Below are positions 55,422 to 64,000 of a DNA stretch of 64,000 bases, in pieces. The DNA is from VFJQ01 sp044226525. GTDB lineage: Bacteria > Verrucomicrobiota > Verrucomicrobiia > Chthoniobacterales > Chthoniobacteraceae. The notes beneath the pieces are model-generated. The model saw nothing but the letters and a program-made list of their open reading frames with translations. It made no database searches and had not been told where the DNA came from. Position 1 is the stretch's first letter. Each line of letters opens with the position of its first letter. The stretch spans positions 132,605 through 196,604 of the forward strand of contig JBGAGV010000015.1 of NCBI GenBank assembly GCA_044226525.1. The letters are read 5' to 3'. The translations under genes and the position numbers were made by a program.

Positions 55422-56987
55422 ATGCCCTTCGCCCGACCGAAACGCACCCATAATCCTCCCCGGTGGCAGAACGCACCGAAAGCGGCGGATACCGCTCCTG
55501 CCAACGGCGGAGTTCCCCATGAATTGCCCGGCGCTTCGTGGACCGGCTCGGCCCTTTCCGTCCTTGGCCTCGCGCTCACTGCGGTGGTGATGTTTGGCGA
55601 CAAACCGGAAATGCTGGCGCGCTCCGCCGCTTACGGTTCCGGGTTGAGCATTGCACTGACGATGCTTTTCGACCTGCAGCGCGGCATGCGGAATCTGGTC
55701 CGTGCCGACATCCTCGCCATCGTCGGTCTCTACTTTCTCACGCTGTTCGAGTTCCTTTTCCCGCAGGAGGAATTCAACGCTCTCACCAATGTCGAGGCAG
55801 CACGCCACGCGATCTACGCCTGTCTCCTCGGTATGGCGGGTCTGATTCTGGGGCGACACATCCGGCTGGGTGGTCATCAACGCCTCGCCGCCATGCTCAA
55901 GCGTCCGCTGCCTAACGCGTGGATCGTCGTCGTCTTCGTGCTGTGTCTCGGCCTTGGCATCCTGCACATGCTGCTCGCGGTGGATTTCAACTTCTGGCTC
56001 ATGCTGGAATGGTGCGCCGCCCCTCGTTTCACCCAGCCATGGAGCCGAGGCCGCCTGGGCGACTGGAAAGCACTTCTGAACGAGTTGGCGATGCTGCTCT
56101 ACCTCATTCCACCCATCGCCGGCATCGCCTACGCCCGGAGCAAGCTGTTCCGCTTTCCGGAACTGGTGATCATCACACTCGGCTTCCTGCTTGTCCTTTA
56201 TATCGGCTTTGCCAGCGGCACACGAAACCTCTTCATTTCCTATCTCGTCACCTTCGTCATCGGCTACGCGTTTGCATCACCGCCGAGCAATCGAACGCGG
56301 CTCATCGCGGTCACCTCGATCACCGTGGCCGTCGCGTTGGTCTCCACCATCTTCATGCTCAACTTCCGCACCGTCGGCTTGAAGGACTGGCTGCAAGGCC
56401 GCCGCTTGCGTGGTCAGGTCGCCTCCTCGGAGATGCACGTGGACATGAACCTCTACGTCATCAGCCAGCTCGTCTCCACCTTTCCGGAACGGCAGCCCTA
56501 TCTCGGCTTGGAAGTGCCGTATCTCGCACTCATCCGCCCCATTCCGCGGGCGCTTTGGCCGGGGAAACCCGAGGGCTTGAGCATGAGCCTCGAGGACGCC
56601 TCGGGAGCGGATGAAGCCTGGACCGTCGCCGCGAGTTTCATCGGCGAAGCCTACATCGCCGGCGGCATCATCGTCGTTCTGTTCACCGGCGTCTTTTTCG
56701 GCGCGGCGTGCGCGTGGTGGACCAAACTCGCCTCGCCGGACAACTCCGAGGTCGGCATTTTGATTTATGCGTCCGGCTTCTTCGCGGCGGCGATTTCGAT
56801 GCGCAGCATTTTCGTCTTCACCACCGCGCTGCTGCCCACCCTCTCGGCCATCGCCATCATGTGGTTCATGCTCAAGCAACTGGCCAAGCAGGCCGCGCGG
56901 CTCGTGCGGACGCCGCGCACGCAACGCGTCGCCCCGCAACGCCCGCCCCTGCGGCGGCCACGACCACTCCCCCCGCGTGGCCAGTAG
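55422..56987 (+). CDS. Wzy-like O-antigen/oligosaccharide repeat-unit polymerase
   Basis: A 521-aa membrane protein with about eleven hydrophobic helices, the first after residue 43. A large periplasmic loop near 335-415 contains LIRPIPRALWPGKPEG, the PIPRxLWPxKP motif seen in repeat-unit polymerases. A basic Arg/Pro-rich tail ends the protein. It would join lipid-linked repeat units in the periplasm, working with a chain-length regulator such as the Wzc-type protein at 12068. No flippase gene is next to it. Confidence 0.85.
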   Translation: MPFARPKRTHNPPRWQNAPKAADTAPANGGVPHELPGASWTGSALSVLGLALTAVVMFGDKPEMLARSAAYGSGLSIALTMLFDLQRGMRNLVRADILAIVGLYFLTLFEFLFPQEEFNALTNVEAARHAIYACLLGMAGLILGRHIRLGGHQRLAAMLKRPLPNAWIVVVFVLCLGLGILHMLLAVDFNFWLMLEWCAAPRFTQPWSRGRLGDWKALLNELAMLLYLIPPIAGIAYARSKLFRFPELVIITLGFLLVLYIGFASGTRNLFISYLVTFVIGYAFASPPSNRTRLIAVTSITVAVALVSTIFMLNFRTVGLKDWLQGRRLRGQVASSEMHVDMNLYVISQLVSTFPERQPYLGLEVPYLALIRPIPRALWPGKPEGLSMSLEDASGADEAWTVAASFIGEAYIAGGIIVVLFTGVFFGAACAWWTKLASPDNSEVGILIYASGFFAAAISMRSIFVFTTALLPTLSAIAIMWFMLKQLAKQAARLVRTPRTQRVAPQRPPLRRPRPLPPRGQ

Positions 56988-58047
56988 CGTGCGCCGGCGC
57001 GTCGGCGTCATTTCCGTCGTCCCTTCACCCTACCAGCGCGACCTGCTCGCCGCACTCGCCCAGCGGCCGGAAATTGCGCTCCGGGTGCATTATCTTGAAG
57101 CCGCCTCTCCCGATTCGCCCTGGCCGGAGAAGCCGCTCGCGGACTACGAACAGATTCTGCCCGGCTTCTGGTTCTCCCTCGCCGGGGCGCGGGTGCATGT
57201 AAACTGGGGGCTGCCTGACATGCGCGACTACGACCTCGTCATCGTGAACACACTCATGTCGCTTACCGCACAACGCCTCATGCGCGGCCCGCTCCGCTCC
57301 GTGCCATGGATTTTCTTCGGCGAAAAACTCGGGCGACGCGGAGGATGGCACGAGTCGCTTTCCGCCCCGCTCCATCACGCCGCGGGGATCGCCGCGGTTG
57401 GTTCGTGGGCGCAGCGCGATTATGCGGAACGATTCCCCGAGCCACGCACGTTTTGCCTGCCCTACTATTGTGAGCTCGCCGGGTTTATCGAGCAGCCTCG
57501 CCATGCACTCGGAACCGAACCAGTCTTCCTCTTCTGCGGGCAAATGATCGCGCGCAAAGGCGTGGATCTGCTGCTTTCGGCGTTCGCGCGATTAGAACGC
57601 GGGCGCCTGCTCCTCGTCGGTCGCCAGGCGGATCTGCCGCAACTGCTCGCCACGCTCCCCGCCGAAGCCCGCTCTCGTGTGGAGTATGCCGGTTTTCAGC
57701 CGCCCGACACCCTGCCTCGGCTTTTCGCGCAAGCCGATGTGTTCGTCCTGCCAAGCCGCTACGACGGCTGGGGCGTGGTCGTGAATCAAGCCATCGGCGC
57801 CGGCTTGCCGGTGATCTGCTCCGATATGGTCGGCGCCGGTCACGACCTCGTTGAGGATGGCATCAATGGCGAGAAATTTCGGGCCGGCGATGCCGACGAC
57901 TTGCTCGCCGCGATGCAACGATTGGTGGATCGACCCGAACTGATTGCGCCCTACGGTGAATCCTCGCGCGCGAAAGCCACTGGCATCACTCCCGAAGCCG
58001 GAGCCGCGCGGTGGGTCGAAGCCATTGAGGAAGTGCTCGCCTCATGA
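56977..58047 (+). CDS. GT4 family glycosyltransferase
   Basis: A 356-aa GT-B transferase. RVGVISVVPSPYQRDLLAAL opens the acceptor domain. FLFCGQMIARKGVDLLLSAF near residue 190 and PSRYDGWGVVVNQAIGAGLP near 262 form the donor site; the first Glu of the usual E-x7-E is replaced by Asp in YDGWG. The start may be GTG 56977 (11-base overlap with the polymerase gene) or GTG 56989. The stop overlaps the next ATG. Confidence 0.88.
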   Translation: MASSVRRRVGVISVVPSPYQRDLLAALAQRPEIALRVHYLEAASPDSPWPEKPLADYEQILPGFWFSLAGARVHVNWGLPDMRDYDLVIVNTLMSLTAQRLMRGPLRSVPWIFFGEKLGRRGGWHESLSAPLHHAAGIAAVGSWAQRDYAERFPEPRTFCLPYYCELAGFIEQPRHALGTEPVFLFCGQMIARKGVDLLLSAFARLERGRLLLVGRQADLPQLLATLPAEARSRVEYAGFQPPDTLPRLFAQADVFVLPSRYDGWGVVVNQAIGAGLPVICSDMVGAGHDLVEDGINGEKFRAGDADDLLAAMQRLVDRPELIAPYGESSRAKATGITPEAGAARWVEAIEEVLAS

Positions 58048-59192
58048 AGATCCTCCTCGCCAGCAGCAGTTCCGGTTCGCGCGGGGGAGGAGAAATCTAC
58101 CTCCTCTACCTCGGTCGCGCGCTCGCCAAGCGCGGACACGACGTCATGCTCTGGACTTCCACGCATCCCCGCATGGATGAACTCGCGGAGCTGTTCTCCA
58201 GCATCGGGCCGGTGCATCGCTGCGAATACACCAACACCTACGATCGACCGCTGCGTTCGATCGCGAGTTTTTTCGATAGCGCCTCCGCCCTGCGCGTCGC
58301 TGACTCGTGGCGCCAGACCGGAGCGGAGTTCGTCCACATCAACAAGCAGAACCTCGAAGACGGCCTCGACCTGCTTGCCGCCACTCCCCTCTCGGGCCTG
58401 CCGAGCCTTTGCACGATTCATCTTTCGCAGAGCGCTTGCTACCTGCGCGCGGTGCTCGCGTCCATTCGCGACAAAGTTTCGCGGCGTGCCCTGCAACGCT
58501 ACCCGGGCCTGATGGTCACCGTGCTCGAACAGCGCCAGCGCGATCTCGTCGATTTTCTCGGTGACGATCCACGCATTCGTTTCATTGCGAACGGCGTGCC
58601 GCTTTTCGACCTTGCTCAACGCGAAACGCTTCGAACCATGAAGCGTGCGGAACTCGGCATCCACGCGGACGAGAAACTCGTCGTAGCCGTCGGGCGCATG
58701 GTGCCACAGAAACGCCCGCTCGCTTTTCTCGAGCAAGCTCGACTCGTCACCGCAGCGCGCACGGGAGTCTGGTTCGTGTGGATCGGAGATGGCCCACTCA
58801 CCGACGAGTGGGACGCGCGGGTGAATGAGCTCAGTCTTGCCCACAAGGTGCAAAGACTCCCCTGGCAGCGTGAGGTGGCTCCCCTGCTCTTCGCCGCCGA
58901 TGTGTTCCTCCACGTTGCCGAATTCGAGGGACTCCCGCTCGCGATCCTCGAAGCCATGTCCGCCGGCGTGCCGTGCGCCATCGCCGAGCATTTGCTCGCC
59001 GAAATGCCCTTTTTTCACCGCGACGAAGTATTATCAGTCACCGACGACGCCTCGTGGTCGGCGGCACTCGACGAACCGGCGAGACTTACCGTGTTGGGGG
59101 TGCGCCTTCGCCAGCTCGCCGAGGAGCGCTTTTCCTTCGACGTGATGGCTGCCAGTTACGAGGCGCTCTACCGCGAAACCCTCGGCCGATGA
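58044..59192 (+). CDS. GT4 family glycosyltransferase
   Basis: A 382-aa GT-B transferase. KILLASSSSGSRGGGEIYLL is the glycine-rich N-terminal loop, VVAVGRMVPQKRPLAFLEQA near residue 213 opens the donor domain, and VAEFEGLPLAILEAMSAGVP near 291 carries the E-x7-E motif. Both ends overlap neighbours as ATGA. Confidence 0.92.
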   Translation: MKILLASSSSGSRGGGEIYLLYLGRALAKRGHDVMLWTSTHPRMDELAELFSSIGPVHRCEYTNTYDRPLRSIASFFDSASALRVADSWRQTGAEFVHINKQNLEDGLDLLAATPLSGLPSLCTIHLSQSACYLRAVLASIRDKVSRRALQRYPGLMVTVLEQRQRDLVDFLGDDPRIRFIANGVPLFDLAQRETLRTMKRAELGIHADEKLVVAVGRMVPQKRPLAFLEQARLVTAARTGVWFVWIGDGPLTDEWDARVNELSLAHKVQRLPWQREVAPLLFAADVFLHVAEFEGLPLAILEAMSAGVPCAIAEHLLAEMPFFHRDEVLSVTDDASWSAALDEPARLTVLGVRLRQLAEERFSFDVMAASYEALYRETLGR

Positions 59193-60205
59193 AAATTCAG
59201 TTCGTCGAACCTCCCGCCGCGCAACGGATCGGCGGCCTCGATGGAGCGATTCGCTCGCTGGAAAACGCTCTGCAACAGCTTGGGCACGAAGTAACCAGCG
59301 GCAACACCTTTCAACCGACCGACGTCGTTCACTTTCACGGCCTGTGGCAGCCCTCGCACGCGGCGCTTTCAAAACGACTCGTGGCCGAAGGAGTGCCATT
59401 TGTCGTGTCTCCGCACGGCATGCTCGAACCCTGGGCGTGGCGTCACAAATGGTGGAAGAAATGGCCCTACTTTTTCCTGCGCGAGCGCGGGCATCTTCAC
59501 CGTTCGCACCGTCTGCTCGCCACCGCGCCGATGGAAGAGCGCCGTTTGCAAACCATGCTGCCACGCTGCCACGTGGCGACGCTTCCCCTCGGTTTCACTG
59601 GCAACGCGCAGCCAAACTACGAAGCGGCGCGCGCGGAACTCGGCTGGGCGCCGGAAGAAGTGGTCCTTCTTTTTCTGTCCCGCGTGCACGAAAAGAAAGG
59701 TCTCGACCTGCTCCTCCACGCCCTCGCGAAAGCGGGCGCATCTTCATCGATCCGCCTCGCCGTCGTCGGTGGCGGCGAGCCCTCCTACGTGGAAGGCCTC
59801 AAGGATCTCGCTGCGGCGCTACGCCTTCCCCGGGTCGATTGGATCGGGGAGATCTGGGGAGAAACACGTTGGAAGTATTTCCAAGGTGCGGACCTTTTCT
59901 GCCTTCCATCCCATTCGGAAAACTTCGGTCTGGCGGTCTTGGAAGCACTTCAGGTGGGCACACCCGCTCTGACTACGACGACCACTCCGTGGACCGCGGC
60001 TGGTTCCTCCCGGGTTTTCCTCGCCGAGCCTGCCGTTTCCAGCGTGACCCACGCTCTCCGCGACTTCTTCGCCACCGGGCGCAAGACGCCCACTGAACGC
60101 GCCGCCATCGCGGAATGGGCTCGGGCAAATTACGCGTGGGAATCAATCGGCCCTCGCTACGCCGCATTTTACCAGGAACTGATTCAGCCCCGCTCATCCT
60201 ACTGA
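59189..60205 (+). CDS. GT4 family glycosyltransferase
   Basis: A 338-aa GT-B transferase with VVSPHGMLEPWAWRHKWWKK near residue 72, a pattern of WcaI/WbaZ-like group members. LFLSRVHEKKGLDLLLHALA near 160 and PSHSENFGLAVLEALQVGTP near 236 (E-x7-E) complete the donor site. It is the last gene of the coupled run. Its 3' end overlaps a small minus-strand lipoprotein gene by 12 bases. Confidence 0.92.
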   Translation: MKIQFVEPPAAQRIGGLDGAIRSLENALQQLGHEVTSGNTFQPTDVVHFHGLWQPSHAALSKRLVAEGVPFVVSPHGMLEPWAWRHKWWKKWPYFFLRERGHLHRSHRLLATAPMEERRLQTMLPRCHVATLPLGFTGNAQPNYEAARAELGWAPEEVVLLFLSRVHEKKGLDLLLHALAKAGASSSIRLAVVGGGEPSYVEGLKDLAAALRLPRVDWIGEIWGETRWKYFQGADLFCLPSHSENFGLAVLEALQVGTPALTTTTTPWTAAGSSRVFLAEPAVSSVTHALRDFFATGRKTPTERAAIAEWARANYAWESIGPRYAAFYQELIQPRSSY

Positions 60206-60316
60206 ACCGCCCACGCGCACATGATGGTGTTTCGTCGAGACGCCCACCCCAGAAGCGCAGCCTCCGAGAATCGCGCCCAACGACAGAACAAGAATGATTT
60301 TCACAATAAAGTTCAT
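60194..60316 (-). CDS. Very small His-containing lipoprotein (40 aa)
   Basis: ATG 60316 opens a 40-residue frame. MNFIVKIILVLSLGAILGGC is a complete lipoprotein signal with lipobox L-G-G-C, Cys at residue 20. The mature 21 residues begin CASGVGVSTKHHHVRVGGS, with three adjacent histidines. It starts 39 bases after the stop of another lipoprotein gene on the same strand, suggesting an operon. Similar tiny lipoproteins (entericidin-like) exist, but no family is assigned. No strong ribosome site is visible, which lowers confidence. Confidence 0.55.
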   Translation of the reverse strand: MNFIVKIILVLSLGAILGGCASGVGVSTKHHHVRVGGSVG

Positions 60317-60355
60317 GTTCGCTGATCGGAAATTGCCAGCCGGTCGCGCGTGTTT

Positions 60356-60652
60356 TTATCGCGCTTGATCTCGCGGCACGAGGCGCCTGCCCTGCGCCGT
60401 CATGGACCGGACCACGACGTCCTGCCGGGATTGCTTCAGCGCTGCCGCAGACCGTGGCCCCGTCGTGCCCACTCCTCCCCCCGGCATCGGTGAATCGGGA
60501 TAGGCCTGCCGGGCCTGCACTTCCGCCGCTGCGAGCAATTGGTCCCGCTCCCGCGGCGTGCCACCTTCCTTAAACCACACCTGATCTCCTGTTGAGACGG
60601 TGCGACAACCAAGCACAGCCAGAGCTGCGACGGTGCAAAGCGCTCTCTTCAT
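60356..60652 (-). CDS. Hypothetical lipoprotein (98 aa)
   Basis: ATG 60652 gives MKRALCTVAALAVLGCRTVS, a lipoprotein signal with lipobox V-L-G-C at Cys16. The mature 83 residues are polar, with a Gly/Pro-rich middle (PMPGGGVGTTGP) and an Arg/Gln-rich end. No family recognised. Membrane attachment on the periplasmic side is inferred from the lipobox. The smaller lipoprotein gene follows. Confidence 0.6.
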   Translation of the reverse strand: MKRALCTVAALAVLGCRTVSTGDQVWFKEGGTPRERDQLLAAAEVQARQAYPDSPMPGGGVGTTGPRSAAALKQSRQDVVVRSMTAQGRRLVPRDQAR

Positions 60653-60757
60653 GCGGACGGATTCGATCCTCGCCTTGCGAATGAGGGCACCAACTTTGCG
60701 CCCAAAAATTTCCCACACAAATCTACATCCACTCACCGCAGGGGTTCCGATGGCGAA

Positions 60758-61006
60758 ATGATGAAAACGTTCGTCGTGCAACTGAGCGATGCGGCTGGCA
60801 TCGATGCGAAACTAGCCGTCGAGGTGCAGGACGAACTGGACCTCGGTCGCGCAGCGCAGCTTGCTCTGGACGGTCTCGTTGAGGAACACGGTCGCAAGTT
60901 GACCTTCCCCATCTTCGTGGACATCCATCCCGCGACGGAATTCCAAGGTCGGGAGTGGATGCATGCGAAGACCGAACCGAGCCGCACCCCCGCGTGGAGC
61001 GCGTAG
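60758..61006 (+). CDS. Possible small hypothetical protein (82 aa)
   Basis: An 82-residue frame from ATG 60758 that begins MMKTFVVQLSDAAGIDAKLA. The N-terminal 55 residues look protein-like and acidic, the end is less so. It precedes treY by 55 bases and diverges from the lipoprotein gene. No homology recognised and no clear ribosome site, so it could be chance coding in high-GC DNA. Confidence 0.3.
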   Translation: MMKTFVVQLSDAAGIDAKLAVEVQDELDLGRAAQLALDGLVEEHGRKLTFPIFVDIHPATEFQGREWMHAKTEPSRTPAWSA

Positions 61007-61061
61007 GGAAAAGCGACACTCGCACCCGGCCATCGACCCTGCGGCGCGCGATGAAAACGGC

Positions 61062-63857
61062 GTGAACGTCAACCATCCGATTCCGTCTGCGACCTACCGC
61101 CTGCAGTTCCATTGCGAATTCACTTTCGCGCAGGCCACGGCAATTCTGGATTATCTTCACGAACTCGGGGTCTCTCACGTCTATTCGTCGCCTTTCTTCC
61201 ACGCTGGAGCGGCCAGCACTCACGGTTACGACGTCGCGGATCATAACCGCATCAACCCCGCGCTGGGCGGGGAGGAACAATTCGCCCGCTTCGCCGACGG
61301 CCTGCGGGAGCGAAACATGGGGCACCTGCTCGACTTTGTGCCGAACCACATGGGCATCAGCGAACCCATCAATCGCTGGTGGATGGATGTGCTGGAAAAC
61401 GGCCCCTCCTCGCAGTTCGCCAACTATTTCGATATCGAATGGCACCCTCAGAAGGAGGAACTGGAAAACAAAGTGCTCCTGCCTGTGCTTGGCGATCGCT
61501 ACGGTCGCATCCTCGAAAAAAGTGAATTCAAGCTCACCTTGGAGGAGGGAGCGTTTTTCCTGCACTACTACGAGACGAAACTGCCGGTGAATCCGCGTAG
61601 TTATCCGCTCATCCTCAAAGAAGCCGCGGAGCGACTGGGCGAATCGGTGCCAGGCGAGACCCGTGACGAACTGCTCAGCATTTCCACCGCCTTCGCCTCC
61701 CTCCCCCATCGGGCGATGGCCGATCTGGATGCCGTGAAGACTCGCGCCCGCGAAAAAGAAGTCGGCAAGCGCCGACTCGCTCGTCTCATCGAGAGCGCCC
61801 CAGAGGTTGGCTTCGCCATCGAGCAGACTCTATGCGCCTTCGAAGGCACGCCCGGAGAACCTGCCAGCTTCAACTCCATGGAAGAACTACTGGACGCGCA
61901 GGTCTATCGGCTCGCCTACTGGCGCGTCGCAGCAGAGGAAATCAACTACCGCCGGTTCTTCGACGTAAACACGCTGGCAGCCATCCGCACCGAAGTGCCG
62001 GAAGTGTTCACGGCCGCGCACGATCTCGTCTTCAAAATGATCGAGCGGGGAGATGTGACCGGCCTGCGCATCGATCACATCGATGGCTTGTGGAATCCTC
62101 GCGCCTATCTCGAGAAACTGCGCGAGCGTTTTCCGAAGGAACAGCTTTATCTCGTCGTGGAGAAGATCCTCGCGGCCGACGAATGGCTGCCGCCGGAATG
62201 GCCAGTGCATGGAACCACCGGCTACGAATTTGCCAGCGACGTGACGGAAGTGCTGGTCGATCCGGCGGCGGAGCGCACGCTGACCGAACTCTACACGCCA
62301 TTCGCCGAAGACATGCAGCTCGATGATTTGTTGCATGAAAAGAAGCTCTTCATCACGCGCATGACCATGGCGAGCGAGATGGTGGCCCTCGGGCGAATGC
62401 TCACGCGCATCGCCGAGCGCGGACGCCACACGCGCGATTTCACGCAGAGCCAGCTCACCGCCGCGGTGCGTGAAACCATCGCCTGCCTGCCCGTTTATCG
62501 CACTTACATCAGCCCCGAGGAGTCGGCTCGCGATGAAGACCGGCTCATTATTCTCCGCACCGTCCGCAAGGCACGGCACCGTAACCCGTCGATCGATAAG
62601 CCGGTTTTCGATTTCCTGGCGAAAGTGCTCCTCCTGGAATTTCCGGAGGGCCGTTCCGACGACTACGAGGAGCGCATCCGCTTCGCCCTTAAATTTCAGC
62701 AATGCAGCGGCCCGGTGATGGCTAAGGCTGTCGAGGATACGACGTTTTACATTTATGCACGCCTCATCGCCCTCAATGAAGTCGGCGGAGATCCCGGGCG
62801 ATTTAGCCTGTCCGTCGCGCAATTTCACGCTCGCAACATCGAGCGTCTCCGTCGCTGCCCGCATACTCTCCTTGCTACGTCCACTCACGACACCAAACGC
62901 AGCGAAGATGTGCGCGCTCGAATCGCAGCGATCAGCGAGATCGCCAACGACTGGCGCAAGGCCGTGCTCAAATGGAGTGCGGACAATGCTGCGCTAAAAA
63001 CGGAAGTGGACGGGCAGCTCGCGCCCTCGGCCAACGAAGAATATTTCCTCTACCAGACGCTCGTTGGGGTCTGGCCGCTCATCCCCCTGGACGACATCTC
63101 GCGAGCGGAACTGGTGAGCCGCGTGCAGGACTACATGGTCAAATCGCTTAAGGAAGCAAAGCTCAACAGCAGTTGGGTCGATCCGAACGAAGAGTGGGAA
63201 AAGGCCACTCGCGATTTCGTGGCTGCGATTCTCGATCCAGTGCGAGGCCGCAAATTCCTGCGCAATTTCGAGCCCGTCGCGAACCGCATCGCCCAGCTCG
63301 GCGCGATCAACAGCCTCACACAACTCGTGCTCAAATGCACCACCCCGGGCGTGCCCGATCTTTATCAAGGCTGCGAGACGTGGGACTTCAGCCTCGTCGA
63401 TCCAGACAACCGCCGCCCCGTGAATTTCGAGCACCGGCACAAGCTGCTCGCCAGCTTCAAAGGAGCAACTCCGGCGTCGCTCCTCGCGACCTGGACCTCC
63501 GGCGCGGTAAAACTCTTCATCGCTCGAAGCCTGCTGCGGCTGCGGCGCGAAGACCCGGGGGTATTCCGTGAAGGGAGCTATCGGGCGCTCGACACGTTCG
63601 GCGTGCACGCAGAGCGCGTGGTAGCGTTCATTCGCGAGCACGAGGGAACGGCGATTGCCGTCGTCGTGCCGCGCCTCACCGGAAAGCTCGGCTTCCCAGC
63701 CACCGGCAAGGTCTGGAAAGACACCACCGCGGACCTGTCCGCGGGTCACTGGCGCGACGTCTTCAGTGGACGAGATATTGAGCTAAAAGACGCCGCTCGC
63801 ATGGCGGATCTCCTCGCGGAATTTCCGGTCGCCTGTCTCGTGCGCATCAGCGGTTGA
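61062..63857 (+). CDS. treY: Maltooligosyltrehalose synthase (GH13)
   Basis: A 931-aa enzyme that turns the reducing end of maltodextrins into a trehalosyl unit. It has PSATYRLQFHCEFTFAQA at the N-terminus, SSPFFHAGAASTHGYDVADH, FVPNHMGI, the nucleophile D338 in GLRIDHIDGLWNP, the acid E367 in YLVVEKIL and D610 in TSTHDTKRSED. PGVPDLYQGCETWDFSLVDPDNRRPV is the TreY C-terminal block. GTG 61062 puts the conserved opening at residue 7; an upstream ATG at 60963, preceded by GGGAG, would add a low-complexity extension. The partner treZ is not in the window. Confidence 0.93.
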   Translation: MNVNHPIPSATYRLQFHCEFTFAQATAILDYLHELGVSHVYSSPFFHAGAASTHGYDVADHNRINPALGGEEQFARFADGLRERNMGHLLDFVPNHMGISEPINRWWMDVLENGPSSQFANYFDIEWHPQKEELENKVLLPVLGDRYGRILEKSEFKLTLEEGAFFLHYYETKLPVNPRSYPLILKEAAERLGESVPGETRDELLSISTAFASLPHRAMADLDAVKTRAREKEVGKRRLARLIESAPEVGFAIEQTLCAFEGTPGEPASFNSMEELLDAQVYRLAYWRVAAEEINYRRFFDVNTLAAIRTEVPEVFTAAHDLVFKMIERGDVTGLRIDHIDGLWNPRAYLEKLRERFPKEQLYLVVEKILAADEWLPPEWPVHGTTGYEFASDVTEVLVDPAAERTLTELYTPFAEDMQLDDLLHEKKLFITRMTMASEMVALGRMLTRIAERGRHTRDFTQSQLTAAVRETIACLPVYRTYISPEESARDEDRLIILRTVRKARHRNPSIDKPVFDFLAKVLLLEFPEGRSDDYEERIRFALKFQQCSGPVMAKAVEDTTFYIYARLIALNEVGGDPGRFSLSVAQFHARNIERLRRCPHTLLATSTHDTKRSEDVRARIAAISEIANDWRKAVLKWSADNAALKTEVDGQLAPSANEEYFLYQTLVGVWPLIPLDDISRAELVSRVQDYMVKSLKEAKLNSSWVDPNEEWEKATRDFVAAILDPVRGRKFLRNFEPVANRIAQLGAINSLTQLVLKCTTPGVPDLYQGCETWDFSLVDPDNRRPVNFEHRHKLLASFKGATPASLLATWTSGAVKLFIARSLLRLRREDPGVFREGSYRALDTFGVHAERVVAFIREHEGTAIAVVVPRLTGKLGFPATGKVWKDTTADLSAGHWRDVFSGRDIELKDAARMADLLAEFPVACLVRISG

Positions 63858-63864
63858 AGAACTA

Positions 63865-64000
63865 GGGCGTGTCTTCAAAATGGAAAAAGCTGCAACATTC
63901 TGGGCGTCAGCGAGTTGATGGCGTGAATGTTATCACGAGATCGCTATCATCTATTGGACGAGCGCTGGAAGGCGCTTAAAAAATTAAGAAGGTAGAGCCG
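63865..64000 (+). mobile_element. Probable insertion-sequence left end, cut by the window
   Basis: Eight bases after the treY stop the sequence changes to a lower GC content and begins GGGCGTGTCTTCAAAATGG, which looks like an IS5-group terminal repeat. A frame from ATG 63927 reads MLSRDRYHLLDERWKALKKL, similar in spacing to the R-x-x-L-x-D-E-x-W start of IS5-type transposases, but it stops at 63993-63995, suggesting decay or a different frame. The right end and any target duplication lie outside the window. Confidence 0.35.

Overview
The window is high-GC bacterial DNA with densely packed, often translationally coupled genes. It looks like a Gram-negative member of the Verrucomicrobiota or a close PVC relative. 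The hints are the twin-arginine Gfo/Idh oxidoreductase and TIM-barrel epimerase-like proteins, a huge Calx-beta surface protein starting with an I-E-P-L-E-T-R-Y-A-P-A motif, tandem bactofilins, a hopanoid-type glycolipid gene pair, and heptamer-repeat intergenic elements. This placement is inferred from gene content; no rRNA is present to settle it.

Layout. 1-1949: hpnK (cut by the left edge) diverges from an hpnI-like GT21 glycosyltransferase. 2045-14998: a 2701-aa Calx-beta/beta-helix protein, tRNA-Gly, then an exopolysaccharide export set (outer-membrane barrel, Wzc-type copolymerase/tyrosine kinase, Wza-type exporter). 15007-24937: phospholipid synthase pgsA, a gluzincin-like peptidase, a Gfo/Idh - FAH hydrolase - secreted beta-propeller group, yhbY-msrA, a TIM-barrel protein and two bactofilins. 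Nearly every gap between 18.69 and 23.56 kb holds a different palindromic element, including two built from inverted heptamer arrays that bracket the TIM-barrel gene. 25051-28282: an NtrC-type regulator coupled to an ArnT-like glycosyltransferase. 28290-33172: a complete urease operon ureABCEFGD on the minus strand. It diverges from a biuret/ureidoacrylate-type amidohydrolase and an NCS2 nucleobase permease, with a dyad operator candidate between them. 35847-48664: housekeeping and metabolic genes (lipoprotein, methyltransferases, tRNA-Tyr, cyclophilin-ygfZ, a dehydrogenase with a long acidic tail, PpiC foldase, DHDPS-like lyase, alpha/beta hydrolase, sugar-acid dehydratase, Nudix, DUF423) ending in the first GT2. 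48677-60205: a glycan assembly island of glycosyltransferases and a Wzy-like polymerase, with most start and stop codons overlapping. 60194-63857: two small lipoproteins and trehalose-forming treY. 63865-64000: a likely insertion-sequence end cut by the window.

How it works together. The dominant theme is the cell envelope: hopanoid glycolipid, a giant acidic surface protein, polysaccharide assembly and export, bactofilin scaffolds, lipoproteins and envelope foldases. The second theme is nitrogen salvage: nucleobase or ureide uptake, C-N hydrolysis and urease. No initiating phosphoglycosyltransferase or Wzx flippase is visible, so part of the polysaccharide pathway must lie elsewhere.

Coordinates of start codons were chosen by family length, overlap with the upstream stop and signal-peptide position. 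Many long antisense reading frames are by-products of the high GC content and were left out.
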